Shown here in pieces: positions 45,301-57,952 of a stretch of DNA of 64,000 nucleotides; positions within the stretch are counted from its first letter, which is position 1, and each line of letters begins with the position of its first letter. Below the pieces are notes generated by a model. That model searched no databases. It had not been told where the DNA came from and saw nothing but the letters and a program-made list of their open reading frames with translations. Origin of the DNA: Brachypodium distachyon (taxonomy: Eukaryota; Streptophyta; Magnoliopsida; Poales; Poaceae); NCBI RefSeq assembly GCF_000005505.3, contig NC_016132.3, positions 56,558,914 to 56,622,913 of the forward strand, written 5' to 3'. The position numbers and the translations under genes are program-made.

Positions 45301-45884
45301 TTATTCTGCTTGCCTTTTCTTAGCTGCTCTTTAGATCTGTATGCAACTCCTGAGATATTCTAGGCTCCTTGCATTGCCAATTCGTTTTGCAGTGTTAAAA
45401 AAAGGAGGTTTGTAGTGTTTGAGTCGATATATCAGTTACCTTTTACTCTTGTCCTATACCCACCTCATTTTTGTAATTTATTGGGGCTAATCTCCATCTA
45501 TTACATATCAATATAGCATAGTTAATTGCAATAAACAGCAGGCGTTTTTATTGTTTTGTCGTTGGGACTTATCATTGGTTTCCTTGTATTCATCGACTAT
45601 TTGATATGCTACGTTAGTTTTTTATGTGTGTTCTGCCTGCAATATGTTAGGCCTCATCCACACTCTTGACCTTGATTCTTTGCCGTCTTTCATACATGCT
45701 GTATACTCTAGTTGTGTTCCTGTGCCTAATATATTGTGGCTTGCAGCAACCAAGGAGAAAGAAGAAGGAAAGTGATTTCTGGTATGATGTTGGTGGATGG
45801 GTTATTCTTGGTATTGCCATCGTTGGTTGGGTGGCAATGTCCAAAAATCAAGCCCCTCCACCGCCGCCGCCACCTCACATGTGA
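42389..45884 (+). CDS. TOM20: Mitochondrial import receptor subunit TOM20
   Basis: Plant-type TOM20, a receptor for presequences at the outer mitochondrial membrane. Six exons (42389-42490, 42578-42656, 44128-44297, 44735-44782, 45208-45285, 45747-45884) join in consistent phase to 204 residues. The N-terminal domain is TPR-like: [66 protein letters not shown] and [21 protein letters not shown] basic KKK stretch then precedes a C-terminal membrane segment ([18 protein letters not shown]) and a Pro-rich PPPPPPPHM end. The C-terminal anchor, opposite to that of animal and fungal TOM20, is the known plant arrangement. The short first intron and long second intron (1.47 kb) carry no extra coding exon. 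One Stowaway lies in intron 2 and another in intron 3. Confidence 0.95.
43831..43912. mobile_element. Hairpin-forming Stowaway MITE in TOM20 intron 2
   Basis: 82 bp with nearly perfect arms (CTCCCTCCGTTCCTAAATAC, TTGTCGCTGTTTTAGT / ACTAAAACAGCGACAAGTAT, TTAGAAACAGAGGGA) and TA on both sides. RNA through it would fold into a long hairpin. Confidence 0.9.
44434..44673. mobile_element. Stowaway-type MITE in TOM20 intron 3
   Basis: 240 bp with ends CTCCCTCCATTCCTTAAAGA / TCTTTAAGGAACGGAGGGAG and long inverted arms. TA lies at 44432-44433 and 44674-44675. It belongs to the same family as the 241-bp MITE in glucosidase I intron 13 (shared CATTAAGACAAG / GGTCAAAGCCTTGTCTTAA). Confidence 0.9.
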
Positions 45885-46332
45885 TGTGGTTCAACTTTTA
45901 AAACCTGCAAATGGCATGCGTATGTTAAGTGCCGCGGACGTAAATCTTGTTAGGACTTAGCCAAGTTATGAAGAGAAGATGGTGTTCCCATGTTGTGGTG
46001 GTGAAATTTTCGACGATTGTCTTCCATTCCAGGCATGACAAGATTTGTCTTGTCATTGACATAAGCGGCTGGATGCTTCCTTATACCTTTATCTTATTAG
46101 CAAAGAACCTTTAGTATGTTTTGATGACTTAATCTCCGGTGTTCACATAATATTCGGATTTCTCATGTTTGCGCTCCCGCGGCATGTGCTGCTTTTTCAT
46201 GGCATTCTTTTGGCAGGAATGCACCTAATAATTGTAAACGACGTTTGTCATGTTCATACTCATGGAATCTGCCTGCCTTTCTGGTGATACCGAGGCAGTT
46301 TGTTGTGTCAGCGTAAAACTGTGTGCCATCTC

Positions 46333-46363
46333 TTTCCGAGTTGGTTGGAAGCCAACTCGGAGA
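46333..46363. repeat. Short perfect inverted repeat (hairpin)
   Basis: TCCGAGTTGG and CCAACTCGGA pair perfectly around a 7-nt loop (TTGGAAG), with extra outer pairs possible. There is no T-tract or neighbouring gene to give it a role. Confidence 0.6.
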
Positions 46364-47939
46364 CGACACAGCTCCTGTTGTCGCACATGCAAGGCCTGCC
46401 ATCTCACGTGCACACGAAACGCATTGGCCTCAATCTCCAGCCCAATTTTCCAGTCTCAACTGTCCGAGATTGCTTGCCAAAACAGTATCTTTGGAAATCG
46501 TATTCCAAACAATCAGTGATCGCCTTTACTTCAGTCACTGCACTTTGGCGAAGCACGCGGTCTCCACTCCTCCATCTCCAGGTGTGGGAGCTCGCACATG
46601 CAGGGTTACGCAAAATTTCGTGGCTGGGGCCGTTGTGTTGTGCCCTTGTGGTGTGGCCGTGTGGGGGATCCGGATTCCGGAAATGAGGGCTTGGAATTGA
46701 TCGCGGCATGTTACTGGCAATGCATGTACCCATCTATACATGTACCCTGTTACTGGCAAACCAAGAAAAGCCCTGGCCTATGGCCTACCCATATCCATCC
46801 GTCCGTCCATACATCATGGCAGGGATCAATGACCCCCTTGTTTCAAGCCTGCCCAGTCCATTCGGTCTCCGGGGGCGAAATGCACAACGACCACAAGCAT
46901 AGCTCACTTTTGAAACGTAGAAATCAAATTTGTTATGGCAGGAATAAAAATCGGAAAGAATCTGAGTTTACTTCTGAACCGTGATTCTAAAAAATAAAAA
47001 TAAAAACTTCTCTACCGTGTCACTGTGTCCAGATCGAATGGCCAGAATGCCAATTGGCAAAGGGGTTAATCGCATAGGAGTAGGGAAGCGGATGATGATG
47101 ATGCCCGGTTGCCCCCTCAGACCTAGTACTAGCTCATCGGATGTGCTTCCCTAGGACCCAACTCATGTCACTCATGGTGCACAGGCCGGCCGGGTCTCTC
47201 GATCCAGGACAGAAAAAAAATGAGGAGGTGCATAGTAGCAGCAGCTGAGGGTGATGTCTTGTGGGGGATCCAATCCAGTCCAGTCCAAAGTCGAAACAGA
47301 GCAGCGAATGCTTCCTTCTCACGCCAGCTACGATCGACGAGCTACTACGGCTATATGGCTACAGGAGCAGCCGGCCGGACGAAGGCTATGGCGGGGCCGG
47401 GGCCTCCTCTCGCCGTGCGTCTGACACGGCCGTCACGCCTCATCACCACTCCATGTCCCATGTCTCCTCCTTCCTTGCTTGCAATATCATCGATCGAGTG
47501 CGTTGCAAGCAGCATAACCTGGAGTAATTGTTACCAGCCACAAATACACGCCAGCTTCTGGTGAGTTTGCTCTGTGTAAATATTGTGGCCGGTGTGCCGG
47601 TGTTAGTCCAAACAGGGCTTAATTAAGGGAGCCAGATATCGTCTTCCTCGTACGGTGGACGGTGGACACGTGTAGAAATGTGGACACAACAAGTTAGCGA
47701 TTTGGTCGGTTAATGTGGACATGTACGCACATCTCCATTTACGCCGACTGATCGATCAATCGAGATTCAATCAAGAAGGTCAGTAGCCTTAATTTAGCTT
47801 GCATCTGACGGTAAAACGGCGGGTAGTCGACTTCTCCTACCTCCGGTCCCTTTTTCGGGAGCCAGCGACACTTAGTTCTCTCTGTGTTGACCCAAGAGAG
47901 AGATGGGCGCCCGAAATACGTATTGTGCAGCAGGATATC

Positions 47940-48036
47940 TAAACTTTGACTAAATTTAAATGCATCTATACATTAAATCATGTTTAGATATACTTAATTT
48001 TTAACAAACTTGAGACTTTTTTGTTGGACGGAGTGA
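47940..48036. mobile_element. Decayed Stowaway-type MITE fragment
   Basis: The right part reads ACATTAAATCATGTTTAGATA, TTTTTAACAAACTTGAGACT and GGACGGAGTGAG followed by TA. This is the usual end of a grass Stowaway in reverse. The left end is not clear. Confidence 0.55.
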
Positions 48037-48897
48037 GTATAACAAGAGATGGATGGATAACATCTGAGGCTCTTGGCGTACGTGTTGGGCTAGCTGCTGG
48101 TCGATGGACAGCAACGCCGGCCTTTGTTTTTTTGTACCTGCATGAACCGTAATTTCAAACCAAGGATGGTGCGCTGCAATGTGCAATGCACCGGCCCGGC
48201 CCTCACGTACCAAAGCTTCACTGTAGCGTACGTTCCAACGCATTCATACATGTCTCACGCAAGCAAGCGCTGACACCGGCCAACACGTACGAATCGAGAC
48301 TAGCTAGCTAGCTAGAGGCCAAGAGAGCATGCATACATGGATGATTAATTCACTGATTAATTAACACGCTAGCTACACTATACTTGACCGAGCTGCTGCT
48401 TGTGCCTGGCCCATTTGATGGCACGCCGGCAGCCGGGAGGGTCAGCCAAATGCATGCTAGCTTTGCATGTGATCTCCCATCATTTGCATTTGCATGAGCT
48501 GTGAAGCTAGCTTAATCACTCGATCAAGATCACTTGGAGCTTGATCATCATTGCTCCATTAACTTCGTCGTGTACTAGTATTTTGCACTTGTAAGTAAGC
48601 AAGCTAGCAGCTAAGCCCTGTGCAGCTAGCTGCTGGTGGCCTGGCCAGCATGCCTTTCTCCCTTTGCCCACACCCAACACTAGCTTTCCTGGCGCATGCA
48701 TGCATGCTCCCGGCTAGCTTAGCCATAGCTGCATGCATTGCTTTGGCTGAGATAGCAAGGAAGCTGAGTAACTGGACACAGCAACAGGTACTACATGTTG
48801 TTGACTTGAGTTGATCAGGGGCCACACCTCCTTGGTTCCTAGGACTGCATCTGGCCCTCTGGTTAGGTAGTGTCATTAGAGTACAAAACTCAACCAA

Positions 48898-48916
48898 CCC
48901 CCCCCCCCCCCCCCCC
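48898..48916 (+). repeat. Poly-C tract of 19 bases
   Basis: An uninterrupted run of C after CAACCAA. Such a run is uncommon and prone to length error. Confidence 0.9.
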
Positions 48917-50111
48917 TCCTCGCCACCGCTTTTGGACTTGATGCATGTCCTTGCATTGGCCTCACATGCACCATGCATGCAGGCAGGCAGCCAAACCTGA
49001 GCGAGCCCCCCAATTTCAATCCTGGTACCCTTTGCTGCGCCAAAACTAATCAAAAACTTTAGCTTTTTCGAGTACTACTTGTGTTTAGCTTTTAGAAGAA
49101 GAAAAGGCTAAAAGGTAGTCAGAGTAAGCAGATCTCAAATTAATTGGTATAACCACTTTTGTTTGGTAACTGGAAATTGATTGGTGATGCATGGCTTGAG
49201 AATGTTTTCTTGTTTTCTCCCCCCTCTTTCTGCTTATCTAGCTATATACTGTAGGATCGAACGATCAATGCAATTATTTCTCCTTTGTTTCAGACACTGA
49301 AGCACAATGATAGTGTTTTCTTGTTTTCGGTACTATGCACAATATATGTTTCATTTCGATTTGTCCTCAAGCTAGCTACAGCGCTAGTTTCACACGACAA
49401 ATTAACTTGAAAAGGACGATCTACACCGTATGCATGATCGCCAACCTGCAATCTAAGCAACAGGCCGGTAGCCAGTGAGAGTGTGCTTTTCGTGCGTTCT
49501 AATCCATCTTTGGCGACGAACATGCAATGCAATGACATGCCATGCCCGCGTGGCCCCACATCATGTGTGCCGTGTCAGAGAAGAAGAAGCTCTAGTGGCT
49601 CTGCACGCCTGCATTGTGCATATGCCTATTTCGACAGACGACCGAGATTGATTTGGTAGCCAAGCTAGCGACGTAGTTCAGGCCAGCAGCCGGCCGGCGT
49701 GGTGTGTGGTTAAAGGCGTTGCAGCCTTTTGGCTACTCGCTGTACCTGCTAATAATAACTGTACTGGGTACTCACAGTACTACAGTAGTACTCACAGGCA
49801 AGCTAGCAAACTGACGTGATAGCCAGCAGCAAGTACTGCATGCTGTTTTACTGGAGTAGCAATATTTGCTGTGTAAAGTCGGTCAGAAGCAAATGCCAAC
49901 CATGAGTTCATGACCTTGCAATGCACGTCCATGCATGAACTAGGTTAATTATCTTGGAGACTGTCAGTAGTTGTTTGCCTGGTTAAGCTTAATTAAGCCC
50001 TCTCTCATCAAATTATAACTGAATTTTTCAGAATGGAAAACCCAACACCTAGCTTGATCAATGGTTATCATGTCCTATAGCAGTTCTTTTCTGAAGAAAA
50101 TGGACTTGCCC

Positions 50112-50199
50112 TTATCCGTTTGGTTGGCCATGCTAATTGATCAGCGAACAGCTTATTATCCGTTTGGTTGGCCATGCTAATTAATCAACAAACAGCTTA
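50112..50199 (+). repeat. 44-bp direct tandem duplication
   Basis: TTATCCGTTTGGTTGGCCAT continuing GCTAATT(G/A)ATCA occurs at 50112-50155 and 50156-50199, with three substitutions between copies. Confidence 0.92.
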
Positions 50200-51306
50200 A
50201 GCTCCTAGCTAAGAGGACAGATCTCTCTCTTTCTCCCTGCATGGGATGTGGAGCAAGCGACCACACTTCCTTTTTGAAAACCCTTTTCCCCTTGATTAAG
50301 TAACCTCATTTTCTTCTCATGCACTAGCACTGTACATGCAGAAACATAAACCCAGAACAGTAGCAGCCAGAGGGCACACACAGACACATTGGGGTGGTAC
50401 CTCTAGCTAGAAGCATCTCTGCTGTACATCCTATCTAGCTAGTCGTCCCTCCTCCATAAACAAAAGCAGCAAGAAATCTCCTTTGCTTGTCTGGCAGATC
50501 AGATTTTTAGTTAGCTAGCATTGATTCCTGTCATGTTGCTTTCTTCCCCACCTGATTAATCTCTTGTGCTTCTTGCCTGCATCCTCCTGCGTGCAACAAA
50601 AAATGTGCAGACCATGCATGACTTGTTCCTAATTAACCATGCATGCGTTAAACATAATTAACCCCCTTAATTTTTTTGAAATGCAATGTTGCTTTACCTT
50701 TCACTGCTAGGTTGATCTCAAGCCGGCCAGCATCTGCTGCTGCTGGTAATAAGTCAGTAAAGTAGTCCTAGCTAATAAGCTAAGGCAGGCGCAGGCATAC
50801 ACAAACAGAGTAAACCCCCACTTACACGCTTTTAGTCTCCTTTGGCTTTGACGACACGCTTGTTGGTACGTTAGAGGGGTCATCTCTTTCCATGAAAAAA
50901 ACAGCATTGGATCCATAGGCTGCACGGACGGACGGTGGATCAGAAATCGGAAGAGCCATTATCATGAGCATGTTCGGGAGTCTGCCAACAAAACCCAACT
51001 TCATTAATGTAAAATGAGATCTCTTGTGTATGAGTGAAACAGATGGAGTTCGATCTAACTAGAAAGTGTGCCGGATGATGCATATCATTTGGGGTTTCTA
51101 GCTAGCTAGATCGTCTCGATGGGCCATGCATTAGTGGTCCAGTGATCAAGAGCGCATAACATTGATGCTTAAACCGGGGCCACAAGTGAGATCGAGCTAG
51201 CTCTGGTGCATGCAAAGTGGCGCTTATGACTTGCGAAAGCAGCTTAAGCTCGAGATGCTTGATCCACACGCTTACATCCGCTCTTGCTCTTGCACGTGCG
51301 ACGACC

Positions 51307-51324
51307 AGAGAGAGAGAGAGAGAG
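51307..51324 (+). repeat. (AG)9 microsatellite
   Basis: Nine perfect AG units in non-coding sequence. Confidence 0.9.
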
Positions 51325-51957
51325 ATGGACAATAAACAAATTATAAGGTCCACCGCACTTTAACCGAGCTCCACTTGCTATAGCAACATATATCAGAATA
51401 AAATGCAATGTCGATCTATAGTCGATCTATAGTGGATGTGCGACGGCGCACATTCTCCCCCTTTCATGTCGATCGCCGCCGTCTCTTGCTAGCCTTATCT
51501 CCCTGACGACGATGTACTACCAGCCAGCATAGCACGAGCCCTTTTTTACTGCCCCTTTTTTTCTTTGGTGACCCGGGCGCCATTTGTTGTGTCACGCTAA
51601 TTGGAATCGAATATGGAACGGCTTTTCTTTTCGTTTCTTTTCCGCTAGCTATAGATCCTTTCGCCTCTTTCTCAAGCTTGCGTCTTTTTACCCGTCTTCC
51701 TTTTTGACGAACCTTTGTTTAAAACAATTTGTGGGGAGAAAGATGAGGATGCCATTCGATGCGAGCGCAGAGGATGTGGAATGGTGGGCATATGTCCTCT
51801 TTTCTGCCTTGGATTCATTGTACTCCTCCCACTAGTATTTGTCCGGTTCTCTACTTTTCACCCGCATTTTTCTACCTGGCCTCCTCGATCGTCTATGTTT
51901 TTACTTTATTTTTCTTGGATTTTATTCCATATTAGATTCGGTGGCATTAAGCTGGTA

Positions 51958-52021
51958 TTCCCTCCGTTTCTAAATACTTGTCGTGGTTACACTAAAACCA
52001 CGACAAGTATTTAGGATGGAG
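51958..52021. mobile_element. Hairpin-forming Stowaway MITE
   Basis: 64 bp: TCCCTCCGTTTCTAAATACT, TGTCGTGGTT / AACCACGACAAGTATTTAGG, ATGGAG, with TA flanks. The same family as the element in TOM20 intron 2. Confidence 0.85.
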
Positions 52022-54239
52022 TAGTTTGCAGTATTCATACGCCACTACCAATACTCAGACATACAGCATCGGCTAACAGTAGCAGCAGCAGTGTACTGGA
52101 TACTAGAATCAGATAGATACTCGTTTCCGAAAAGAAACGAATAATGCAAATTTGCTAGATTCAACCCATGATCTCATCATTGCCACGAAGCTAGCTGCAG
52201 CAAGAACCGCCGCACTCGCAGCTGTTTCATTCTCAGGATCGATCGTCCCACTTTCTTGACCGGCCGGGTTTAGCTAGGGACAGTGAGTGCCCAACTCAAT
52301 TACCCGCGACGCAAAGCAAAGGTAAAACAAACTCGTTCAAGGCGCAAAGTAAAAGCTACTAACCCAGCTTTGTTCTCACTTCCCCGTGTCAGTGGAGCGC
52401 CTCACGCCTGCTCCAGTCGTGCGCGTGGACTCGGGCCAAAAAGAAAGTGAAAGAGAAAGAAAGAAAGAAGCACGGATGGAATTTGGAAACCCCGGCGCAA
52501 GTTCAGGGTCTCCTCCGTGCTTCCTTTTTATCCACCCCTTTTATCTGTACTGTAACGAGAGACCCAGAGGGTAAGTTTCAGACTGTAATTAACCCAGCGA
52601 GTTAAAGTCAGTATGGGCCCCGATGATTTGGACGCACGTACGTACGGCTCTGTACGTACATACACACGGTACGTGCCGCTGCCGCAGGTCGTGTCAAGTA
52701 CGAGTTCTCCCTGGGAGGGGACGGCGTTGCACGGCTCCGAAATTTAAATTTTCTGAGGCATCGACGTGACCGGGCTATGATAATAAATCTCTGAAATTTT
52801 CTGTTGGCCGTTTCCGATCCCAGCGGTGTGTACGTAGTACTGCGTAGAGTGTACGTAGATGTAGACTAGCTAGGCGAGCCGTATATACGGCCGGGCGGTA
52901 CAGCAATAAATCGTTTGCTGCTGCCAATCACACCAATGGATCGATCAAAACACAAATACACACTACGAACGGTGTTGTTCGATCAGGACGGACACGTCCA
53001 GGAAACGCCATTCTGAAGCCTCTCCCTTTCAAACTGGCTATAGCGCCAATGCCATGCCATGCCGGTGTGATGACCACCATAAATGCGTCCCAGTGCCGGC
53101 CGTCGGTCGTCCAACGAAACCTTTGGACCTTTGCTTGCTCTGACCGATCGATCCACTGCATATGCATGGCGAATTGGCGATCCATGACTCTGCACAGCGC
53201 GTAAACTCCACAACAATAATGCGCCGTGCAAGACGACGGGCAGCAATTTAAAGGGGAGCGAGCTATACTTACTGCACAAGACCAGGAGTAGTGTATTTCC
53301 GGTGTGCAAGGGCTGCTGCCTGCTGCCGACACCTCCCTCCATTGGATTCCCCTATGGCCCTATCTATCGAGCTCGACGCGCGATCGAATAATAGCGTAAT
53401 GGCGACCGGTCGATCGGGATCAAAGCTCGGGTCAGTCTTTCACTCTGCCGCTGCACATGATAGCCTGCCAGTGCACAGGAATGTAGTATATCAGGGTCAG
53501 AGGAGAGAAAGAAATAAAGGAAGAAAGTAAAGGGGGGAAGAGAGAGATGAAAAGGAGAGAAAGGCGCGTAGGAGGAGCATGATCGATCGGCCGAGCGAGC
53601 GGGCGTAGTTTCTTCCTTTTCACCTTTATTCCGGCCGGCCGGCGCACTGATGCCTGTTCTTCGCACTCCCTTTATTTCTCCTGCCCCCCAAAGCTTTTCT
53701 TTCTAAAGGCGCCGTTGCACGAACGAATGATGGTCTACGCTTGTTCTTGCTCCTTCTGGTCTGGTCTACTGCTTGGAAACACAGAAATTACAAGCACAAT
53801 TTCCCGTTTCGAGCGAGCCCAAAATATGGCGCTGATTAAGTGTTGGAGGCTTGATCAAAAGCAGAGTCCAGAGATGAATGAGAGGCGAAGAGATCTAATG
53901 ATCGGAGAGATCCCACATTTGACGTCTGAACATTGTTGGCTCGCGAGGGCGCTCTCGGTCAAACGCCTGAACATGGGTGTGCCCGGCTTAGCCCAATCAA
54001 CTGAGACATGTCCATCGCCTGCTCATTTGCTTTTTCTCATGACACCTGATGTCTCCGCCATCCACAGCAAAAACCGCTGGCGTGAAAGTTCTAGAGACTG
54101 CACAGAAAGTCTCGTATGAACATAGGTCACCAGTAAATGATCTGTTTTCTTTCTATCGTTTCCTTTTGGCGCATATGAGATTTTTGTTACTCTTCGCGTT
54201 AGAGGTTATAACCAGCTAATAGTAGTTCACGTAAGAAAT

Positions 54240-54821
54240 AATTCCATATTTGCCACTCAGAATTTGCTCATATGCACAAATGCCACTGAAAATTTGCATG
54301 TTCTAAATATGCCACTCAATTTTGCATGGGGTACAAACATGCCATTTCCGTTAGTTGACCGTTAAGTAAGAGATGAAAAGACATTTTGCCCTTATGTAAT
54401 ATGTTGATTTTCCATTTACAACAGAGTACTCATTTTAAAGAACTTATAATTCCAGGTTTTCAAGATGTCAGTAAGACACCCTTTTGGAGTAAGTTTCAGC
54501 AATAACAATTTTGGCATGAAAAATTAAAATTTTCAGCAGCATTTCCTTCATTTTTCTTAACATCACAAAATTCACAGTAGATTCAGCAGAATAATATACT
54601 CCCTCGGCCGGAATTACTTGCACCGATTTAGTACAACTTTGTTTTTTTTTCTGCCCTAGGGTATTTCGATCAATATGAAATAACTGACAATTAACTTAAC
54701 GGTCAACCAACGGCAGTGACATATTTGTACCACATACAAAATTTGAATGGCATATTTGAAACAGTCAAATTTTCAGTGGCATTTGGACATATGGACAAAT
54801 TCTCAGTGGCAAATATGGAAT
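54240..54821. mobile_element. Long inverted-repeat element
   Basis: The left arm starts AATTCCATATTTGCCACTCA and the right arm ends ...CTCAGTGGCAAATATGGAATT. Each arm also has TGCCACTGAAAATTTG-type repeats and an inner GTTGACCGTTAAGT / ACTTAACGGTCAAC pair, so the arms are about 140 bp. There is no coding capacity. A non-autonomous DNA transposon with subterminal repeats is the best reading; no clear target duplication was found. Confidence 0.65.
54597..54645. mobile_element. Half Stowaway nested in the inverted-repeat element
   Basis: TACTCCCTCGGCCGGAATTA, then CTTGCACCGATTTAGTACAA, is a Stowaway left end. The matching right end is absent. Confidence 0.5.
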
Positions 54822-55771
54822 TCTGTCTTCACATAAAGTTGAACACAAAAGCAGTATTGTGCCCTACCAATAGCAAACCATTTGTGTACATACAAAAATA
54901 ACACCTGTTGCAATCGGACATACAGGAAGCAATTTGTATAGAGCAGGTAGCAGATTCAAATACAGTACTATGCCTTGCCAACAGAAAATACATTTATGTA
55001 GGCTACAACTAGCCGCTTACGATTGGAATGTGCAAACGATAACAAAACATTAACGAGCCCCTAATCGGAACGCTAATTAGTGCAGCAAGCAAGACAAGAT
55101 GGCAACCGGCAGTCACGCTTCTCAAGAGATGCTGTCTCTTGATAGCCGTTGACCATCAGAGCAAAACCATTAAGGAGGAGCATCAAAAGCGCTAATTAAT
55201 TGGTCCCTTGGGGGCTCTTGACCCCAAGCAAGCCGAATCACGGCAGTGAAAAAAGAGACAGATAGGGAGAAAAAAAACAATACTGTCGACCATCACTCGG
55301 AGTAGTATACTATCAAATCAAAAAAATATTACTTGGGTCAATCGGTTTCGCTCGCCTCGATCAATTGCACCGTGCATGAGCGACTCTAGAAAGTTAATAA
55401 TCACTCCCATGGAATCATTCATCCATGCATCATGGAGTAAACAAAACAACAACTCATGTTGCTTGCTTGTTCATCCCTGCATAAAAATCATTTTTAATCA
55501 ATATCCGACCAGCCAACACGAACTCGGGCTAGCTGGTACTCGAAGATCCGAGTGGACCAAGCGCATGATCGATCCTCACATGTTTATTATTTATTATCAA
55601 CCGAACCCTGATTAAAGTCGCGGCACGCTTGCATAAGGGAGAACAATTAAGCATCGAGAAATCGAACAACTAACACTCGGTTCTCCACGAACAAACAAAC
55701 AAAAAAAAAATCCGATTCCTGGCACCAGTTCGCGCGCACGATCGAGAACTTTTCTGGGTTTTCTGTATCTA

Positions 55772-55960
55772 CTCTCATAATACGAGGCACGCACGCATCT
55801 TTAGATCATCAATTTGATTAATTAAATATGTGTGTTTCTTAACAAAAAGTACACCATTTATCGAAAGAACTTTCTAATGATATAATCTTTTTATTATTTA
55901 ATTTATATTTAGTTAGCTAAATTGACGATTTAGGAATGCGTGTGTACGTGACGGAGGGAG
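55772..55960. mobile_element. Diverged Stowaway-type MITE
   Basis: About 189 bp. The left arm GGCACGCACGCATCTTTAGA, TCATCAATTTGATTAATTAA mirrors the right arm (TAGTTAGCTAAATTGACGAT, TTAGGAATGCGTGTGTACGT, GACGGAGGGAG). Left TA is at 55770-55771; the right flank is mutated to CA. Confidence 0.65.
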
Positions 55961-56342
55961 CAGTTGCTTGGCAAGGTCAAACGTGCATGCATCATAGGAA
56001 GGGCCGGTATTTTGTAACGTGGTGGCGTACGTGCCGGGTTTAATTGCTGGACGCCCACGGAGACATCTGGCATCCATCGTCGAATACGTGGGCGAACTCA
56101 TCGGACTCCATATGTGTATGGTATACGTACATTGAAGAGGAATTGTCTACATTTGCCTGCCCTTTTTAATTTTCATTAGGTCGCCGCTCGCACCGATGGA
56201 ACAACCGAAATCACCAAAACTTCTGACCGACCCTAGCTGCTGGAGTAATTACTAGTTCTACATATAACTAGTGCTACATATTTGTAGGAGTACTCCGTAT
56301 CTTAGTTTTTTTCTAATATATTTTTTATGTAGCACTACGTAC

Positions 56343-56580
56343 TCTCCGTTTTGAAATATACAAAGTGCTCTAGCTTTCTGTTCAATTATATATATTTTGA
56401 AGTTTGACAAAGTTTTTTAATAATAAAAAGCTGTCAATATCTACAACTTTATCTTAGGTTTATAAATCTGTCGTAGTACATGTTAGTAGTTACTTTTTCT
56501 ATAAATTTGATTGAATTTTAAAAAGTTTAATTTTAGGACAAAACTAGAAGATACCATATTTAGGAACATATATATACTGG
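56343..56580. mobile_element. Degenerate MITE-like AT-rich segment
   Basis: Starts CTCTCCGTTTTGAAATATAC and has weakly mirrored text at the far end (ACTAGAAGATACCATATTTA). AT-rich inside. Old or composite element; ends not certain. Confidence 0.35.
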
Positions 56581-57952
56581 ATGTTTCAAATTTTGAGCGG
56601 TATCGTAGAACTACAGGTTACACAGATATATGGAGTAGGAAATACCGAAATAGACATGAGAATTGAGCGAGCAGTAGATCCGATCTAGCCTGGCCCCGGC
56701 CATCAGTTGAGCCCGTGCCATCGTTTCAGCTACAAGACAATAAATACGCGAGCTACTGCCGCTGCTCCGTTTTCTCTGATGTCAAAAAGTCCACGTCCGA
56801 TCGAGGGTTCTCGGCTTCTCGCTAGCTACTACTCCTACCGCAGATGTCCGTGTCGTGGAAAAAATACTACTAGCACGATGCACCTAAATCACGCACATTC
56901 TTAGAGCCGGAGGCTCCTTGTAACTCTCAACGCATCTCCGCAACACGCCAAATAAGCCTGCCTTTTTTTTGCCCGTCGCCTCCACAAAATCTTCGGGCTG
57001 GTAAAATTTTACTCAAGTTTCCGTTGCAGTGGCGCCGTTGGGTCAACAAGTTAGGTATCCGTTTATCATGGTATCAGTGGGAGTAGTAGTGATTCCCCAA
57101 CTTAGGTCGAGAATAAAAATTTGCATCGATCTCCCGGAAATGACTTGAGTGGCCTACTTTGTTTGCCGGAACAAATCAGATATGCGGTGCTAGTCCAGTC
57201 TGCAGCTACAGCTGTAGGGTGTTGCGTATTCTTGTTTAAGAGGAATCAGAGAGATGAGAGATGGCTGAAGGCTAGTGATACTACAACGTCATCGTCTCGG
57301 TGTGTATTCTTTCCATATAACCTAGGGAATGGAGGATAAGTAAAATGAAAACAAACAAAAGGCGGCGTCACTTTAGCGGAAGCCTAGATGGATTCCACCT
57401 CCTCAGAGTTCAACACCAGCAGCCAGAGGGAAAGCTCCAACTTGTCCCGGGCCTCGAGAGGGCAAAAACCTACGCACCGCATCTCGGCACGGCCACCGAT
57501 TAATCAAAACAAACAAACTAGGTGCCCGTGCCGCCCCTCCTCGTCTAGAGCAAGCAGAGTCCATCCAAAACATCGAAACACAAAGCGACAGACAGAACGA
57601 AACAAGAAATTAAAAACGTATCAAACTCAAAACTCGGTCGAGATTGGGTTTCTAAAAGGAGCCGCGGTTTTAAATCTTAACTTAAGAGAGGAAGTTAAAA
57701 CTTAAAAAACGGATCTCTTCGTCTGCTCTTCTTCCCTAGGAGTTGTCACATACGTACATACATACGTCTGACAAAGTGACAAGGCGACGCCGAAACGGCA
57801 GGGAAAAGAAAACGAAGGGGGGAAAAAAGGCCTGAAACGCTTCCTCATTCTCTCCGGGACTCCTGCCGTAGCTGCGCCCGGTCGAGCGGTTGCGCCGTGG
57901 ACCAAGGGCTAGACTCTGCTGCTGCTGCATGTTGCTTCAGGTCGTCGTCGGG

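Larger units (their letters stand above)
45885..57952. other. 12-kb gene-poor spacer
   Basis: From the TOM20 stop to the 3' end of the F-box gene no family-recognisable coding sequence is seen on either strand. Open frames are short, overlapping and lack splice-consistent partners. The sequence is rich in GCTAGC/GCATGC/GTACGT palindromic words and carries scattered MITEs and small duplications listed separately. Long non-coding RNA genes or distal regulatory sequence cannot be excluded. Confidence 0.5.

Noticed and set aside
46163..46984. Several overlapping frames of about 125 codons on both strands
   Set aside because: Mutually overlapping, no family features, no consistent exon structure; probably 3' flank of TOM20.
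48650..48795. Possible small exon MPFSLCPHPTLAFLAHACML... ending before a GTACTA donor, with a TTTCAG acceptor at about 49290
   Set aside because: The joined product shows no signal peptide plus mature-domain logic and no known small-peptide family; GCATGC repeats explain the open frame.
57388..57705. 105-codon plus-strand frame downstream of the F-box gene
   Set aside because: Ser/Arg/Lys-rich with no domain, and lies in what should be the 3' UTR or flank of the minus-strand F-box gene.
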